Positions 63,051-64,000 of a stretch of 64,000 nucleotides of DNA are shown piece by piece. This DNA comes from Marinomonas arctica. Lineage in GTDB: Bacteria; Pseudomonadota; Gammaproteobacteria; Pseudomonadales; Marinomonadaceae. Location of the stretch: contig NZ_QHJF01000001.1 of the NCBI RefSeq assembly GCF_003259225.1, positions 1-64,000 on the forward strand, given 5' to 3'. Positions within the stretch are counted from its first letter, which is position 1. Every line of letters starts with the position of its first letter. The notes beneath the pieces were generated by a model. That model did no database searches. It had not been told where the DNA came from and worked only from the letters and a program-made list of their open reading frames with translations. Made by a program: the position numbers and the translations under genes.

Positions 63051-63868
63051 AGTGTCGTTGATTTCTGTACTCTTTTGATTTCCTATCTCCTCCATGCTTT
63101 GCTGTTTTACCAGCAACACCGACTCGATGTTCAAACTGTTCAATAAACTTCTTACTTCCTAATACCCAAGATTTATTGGCTGCTAGACGAATAGCTTCTA
63201 TATCCATATCGGGAATATCTGTTTGAAACAGCTTTCGATACGCACTTTCTCGCATCTCAGTAGTTTTGCCAAGTGCGACATAACAGTCGTGCGGCGTCAG
63301 CATTTGAATCTCTACTCCCGCCGCATTATGAGGATAGCTCGACCATGGATAATCCGCCGCGTGTTCTACCATTCCTGCCCTCACGGGGTTCAGCTCAATA
63401 TAGCGATAAACTGTTAACAAATATCGATCTGTATCGACAAGCGTCGACTTGTAACGCCCTTCCCAAAGAGTGCCTGTGCGCGAATAAGTATAGTTAAAAT
63501 ACTGAACATAACGACGGCCAATCGATTGCATCATGCGACTAACAGACTTTTCTGTTGAGGGAGTCGCCAGAATATGGACATGATTTGTCATAAGAACAAA
63601 AGCATGAATCGACACACCATATTGTGCAGCCGCTTCACGCATGAAATACAGGTATGCCTTATAGTCAGAATCATCACGAAAACACGCATCGCGATTATTT
63701 CCGCGTTGAATAATATGTAATGGGCAATCGGGCAAATATAGTCGCGGTCGTCGAGCCATCGTTTCCTCCTTGAAACACGCGAAACCTATATCTTAATAAA
63801 ATTTATTAACGATGCGCAAATATCAGAAACGGTTATTTTTTTAAGAATCAACGACCCTGCCCCCTTGA
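63041..63868. mobile_element. Candidate RAYT element with flanking 24-bp inverted repeats
   Basis: The left end (63041-63064) and right end (63845-63868) match as inverted repeats at 21 of 24 positions; both begin TCAAGGGG when read inward and contain GTCGTTGATT. They bracket the transposase gene, and the left one contains its stop codon. No REP hairpin cluster is visible in the window. Confidence 0.65.
63049..63759 (-). CDS. REP-associated tyrosine transposase (Y1/RAYT family)
   Basis: A 236-residue single-strand transposase. The HUH motif lies in LMTNHVHILATPS (His-Val-His), the catalytic Tyr is in the YRYIELNPVRAGMV region, and PLHIIQRGNNRDACFRD starts the domain. WEGRYKSTLV, LNPVRAGMV and WSSY are typical of RAYTs, which act on REP or short palindromic repeats. 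The basic C-terminal tail (HGGDRKSKEYRNQRH) ends inside the left inverted repeat. ATG 63759 is preceded by AAGGAGGAAACG, a strong ribosome site. Confidence 0.92.
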   Translation of the reverse strand: MARRPRLYLPDCPLHIIQRGNNRDACFRDDSDYKAYLYFMREAAAQYGVSIHAFVLMTNHVHILATPSTEKSVSRMMQSIGRRYVQYFNYTYSRTGTLWEGRYKSTLVDTDRYLLTVYRYIELNPVRAGMVEHAADYPWSSYPHNAAGVEIQMLTPHDCYVALGKTTEMRESAYRKLFQTDIPDMDIEAIRLAANKSWVLGSKKFIEQFEHRVGVAGKTAKHGGDRKSKEYRNQRH

Positions 63869-64000
63869 CTCCTAATCGCTTCTTGTGCATAGGAACGAAT
63901 ACCTTTGGATGGTGATTTATAGGAGGTTATTATAAACAAGCGGGGGTTTTAAGAAGGATTGTTGTCGTGTTTTTTGTCTGGTTTTTCAGGTATTTTTTAG
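63869..64000. other. Right-edge sequence, no gene seen
   Basis: After the right inverted repeat there is no open frame or clear motif that I can support; GGAGG at about 63920 is not followed by a usable start before the edge. The window ends here, so a feature running over the edge could be missed. Confidence 0.4.

Overview
The window looks like chromosomal DNA of a marine gammaproteobacterium. Gene content, moderate GC and the frequent FolE/FolM, OsmC-YcaO and 2-aminoethylphosphonate-transporter types recall Marinomonas and relatives, but that is inference from content and no marker gene (rRNA, rpoB) is present. There is no prophage, CRISPR array, tRNA or rRNA that I can recognise. The only mobile-type gene is a REP-associated tyrosine transposase at the right edge, bracketed by imperfect inverted repeats.

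Layout: 0-8 kb holds topB, a LysE-type exporter, two tandem membrane-anchored proteins of unknown function, a PiT phosphate transporter and L-serine dehydratase. 8-15 kb holds an AldB-type aldehyde dehydrogenase with a divergent AraC regulator and three MFS transporters. 15-22.6 kb holds folE-folM, a Tat-exported dienelactone hydrolase, a PAP2 phosphatase/glycosyltransferase pair, pldA, and a small VOC/2-hydroxyacid dehydrogenase/CHMI operon. 22.7-30.9 kb holds a GGDEF-EAL protein, a PhoX alkaline phosphatase, YjbR, the ABC-F protein YbiT and a YqjD/YqjE-type envelope operon. 31-43 kb is a mixed housekeeping and accessory stretch: a 46-residue protein, GST, CNNM/CBS protein, DUF1460, thioredoxin, chemotaxis receptor, EAL protein, a XRE regulator with palindromic operators, hemolysin III, amidohydrolase lipoprotein and UppP. 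43-56 kb holds two ABC importer clusters: a phosphonate (2-AEP type) system under a GntR/UTRA regulator, and a second system under a LacI regulator with a GpdQ-like phosphodiesterase. 56-64 kb holds a Tsx-like porin, iron alcohol dehydrogenase, OsmC-YcaO fusion, ankyrin lipoprotein and the transposase.

The main theme is phosphorus. Reading the intergenic regions directly, I find PhoB-box-like 11-bp-period direct repeats in the correct orientation upstream of three units: phoX (three repeats), the PAP2-glycosyltransferase pair (very close to the Escherichia coli phoA box) and the LacI-ABC-phosphodiesterase cluster. A weaker one lies upstream of the phosphonate binding-protein gene. Together with PiT and the phosphonate importer this suggests that several scattered loci form one phosphate-starvation response: extracellular phosphomonoester cleavage, uptake of phosphonates and probably phosphodiesters with intracellular hydrolysis, and possible replacement of phospholipids by glycolipids. 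Both ABC importers also carry a hairpin-plus-T-tract immediately after the binding-protein gene, probably to make that protein in excess over the membrane components.
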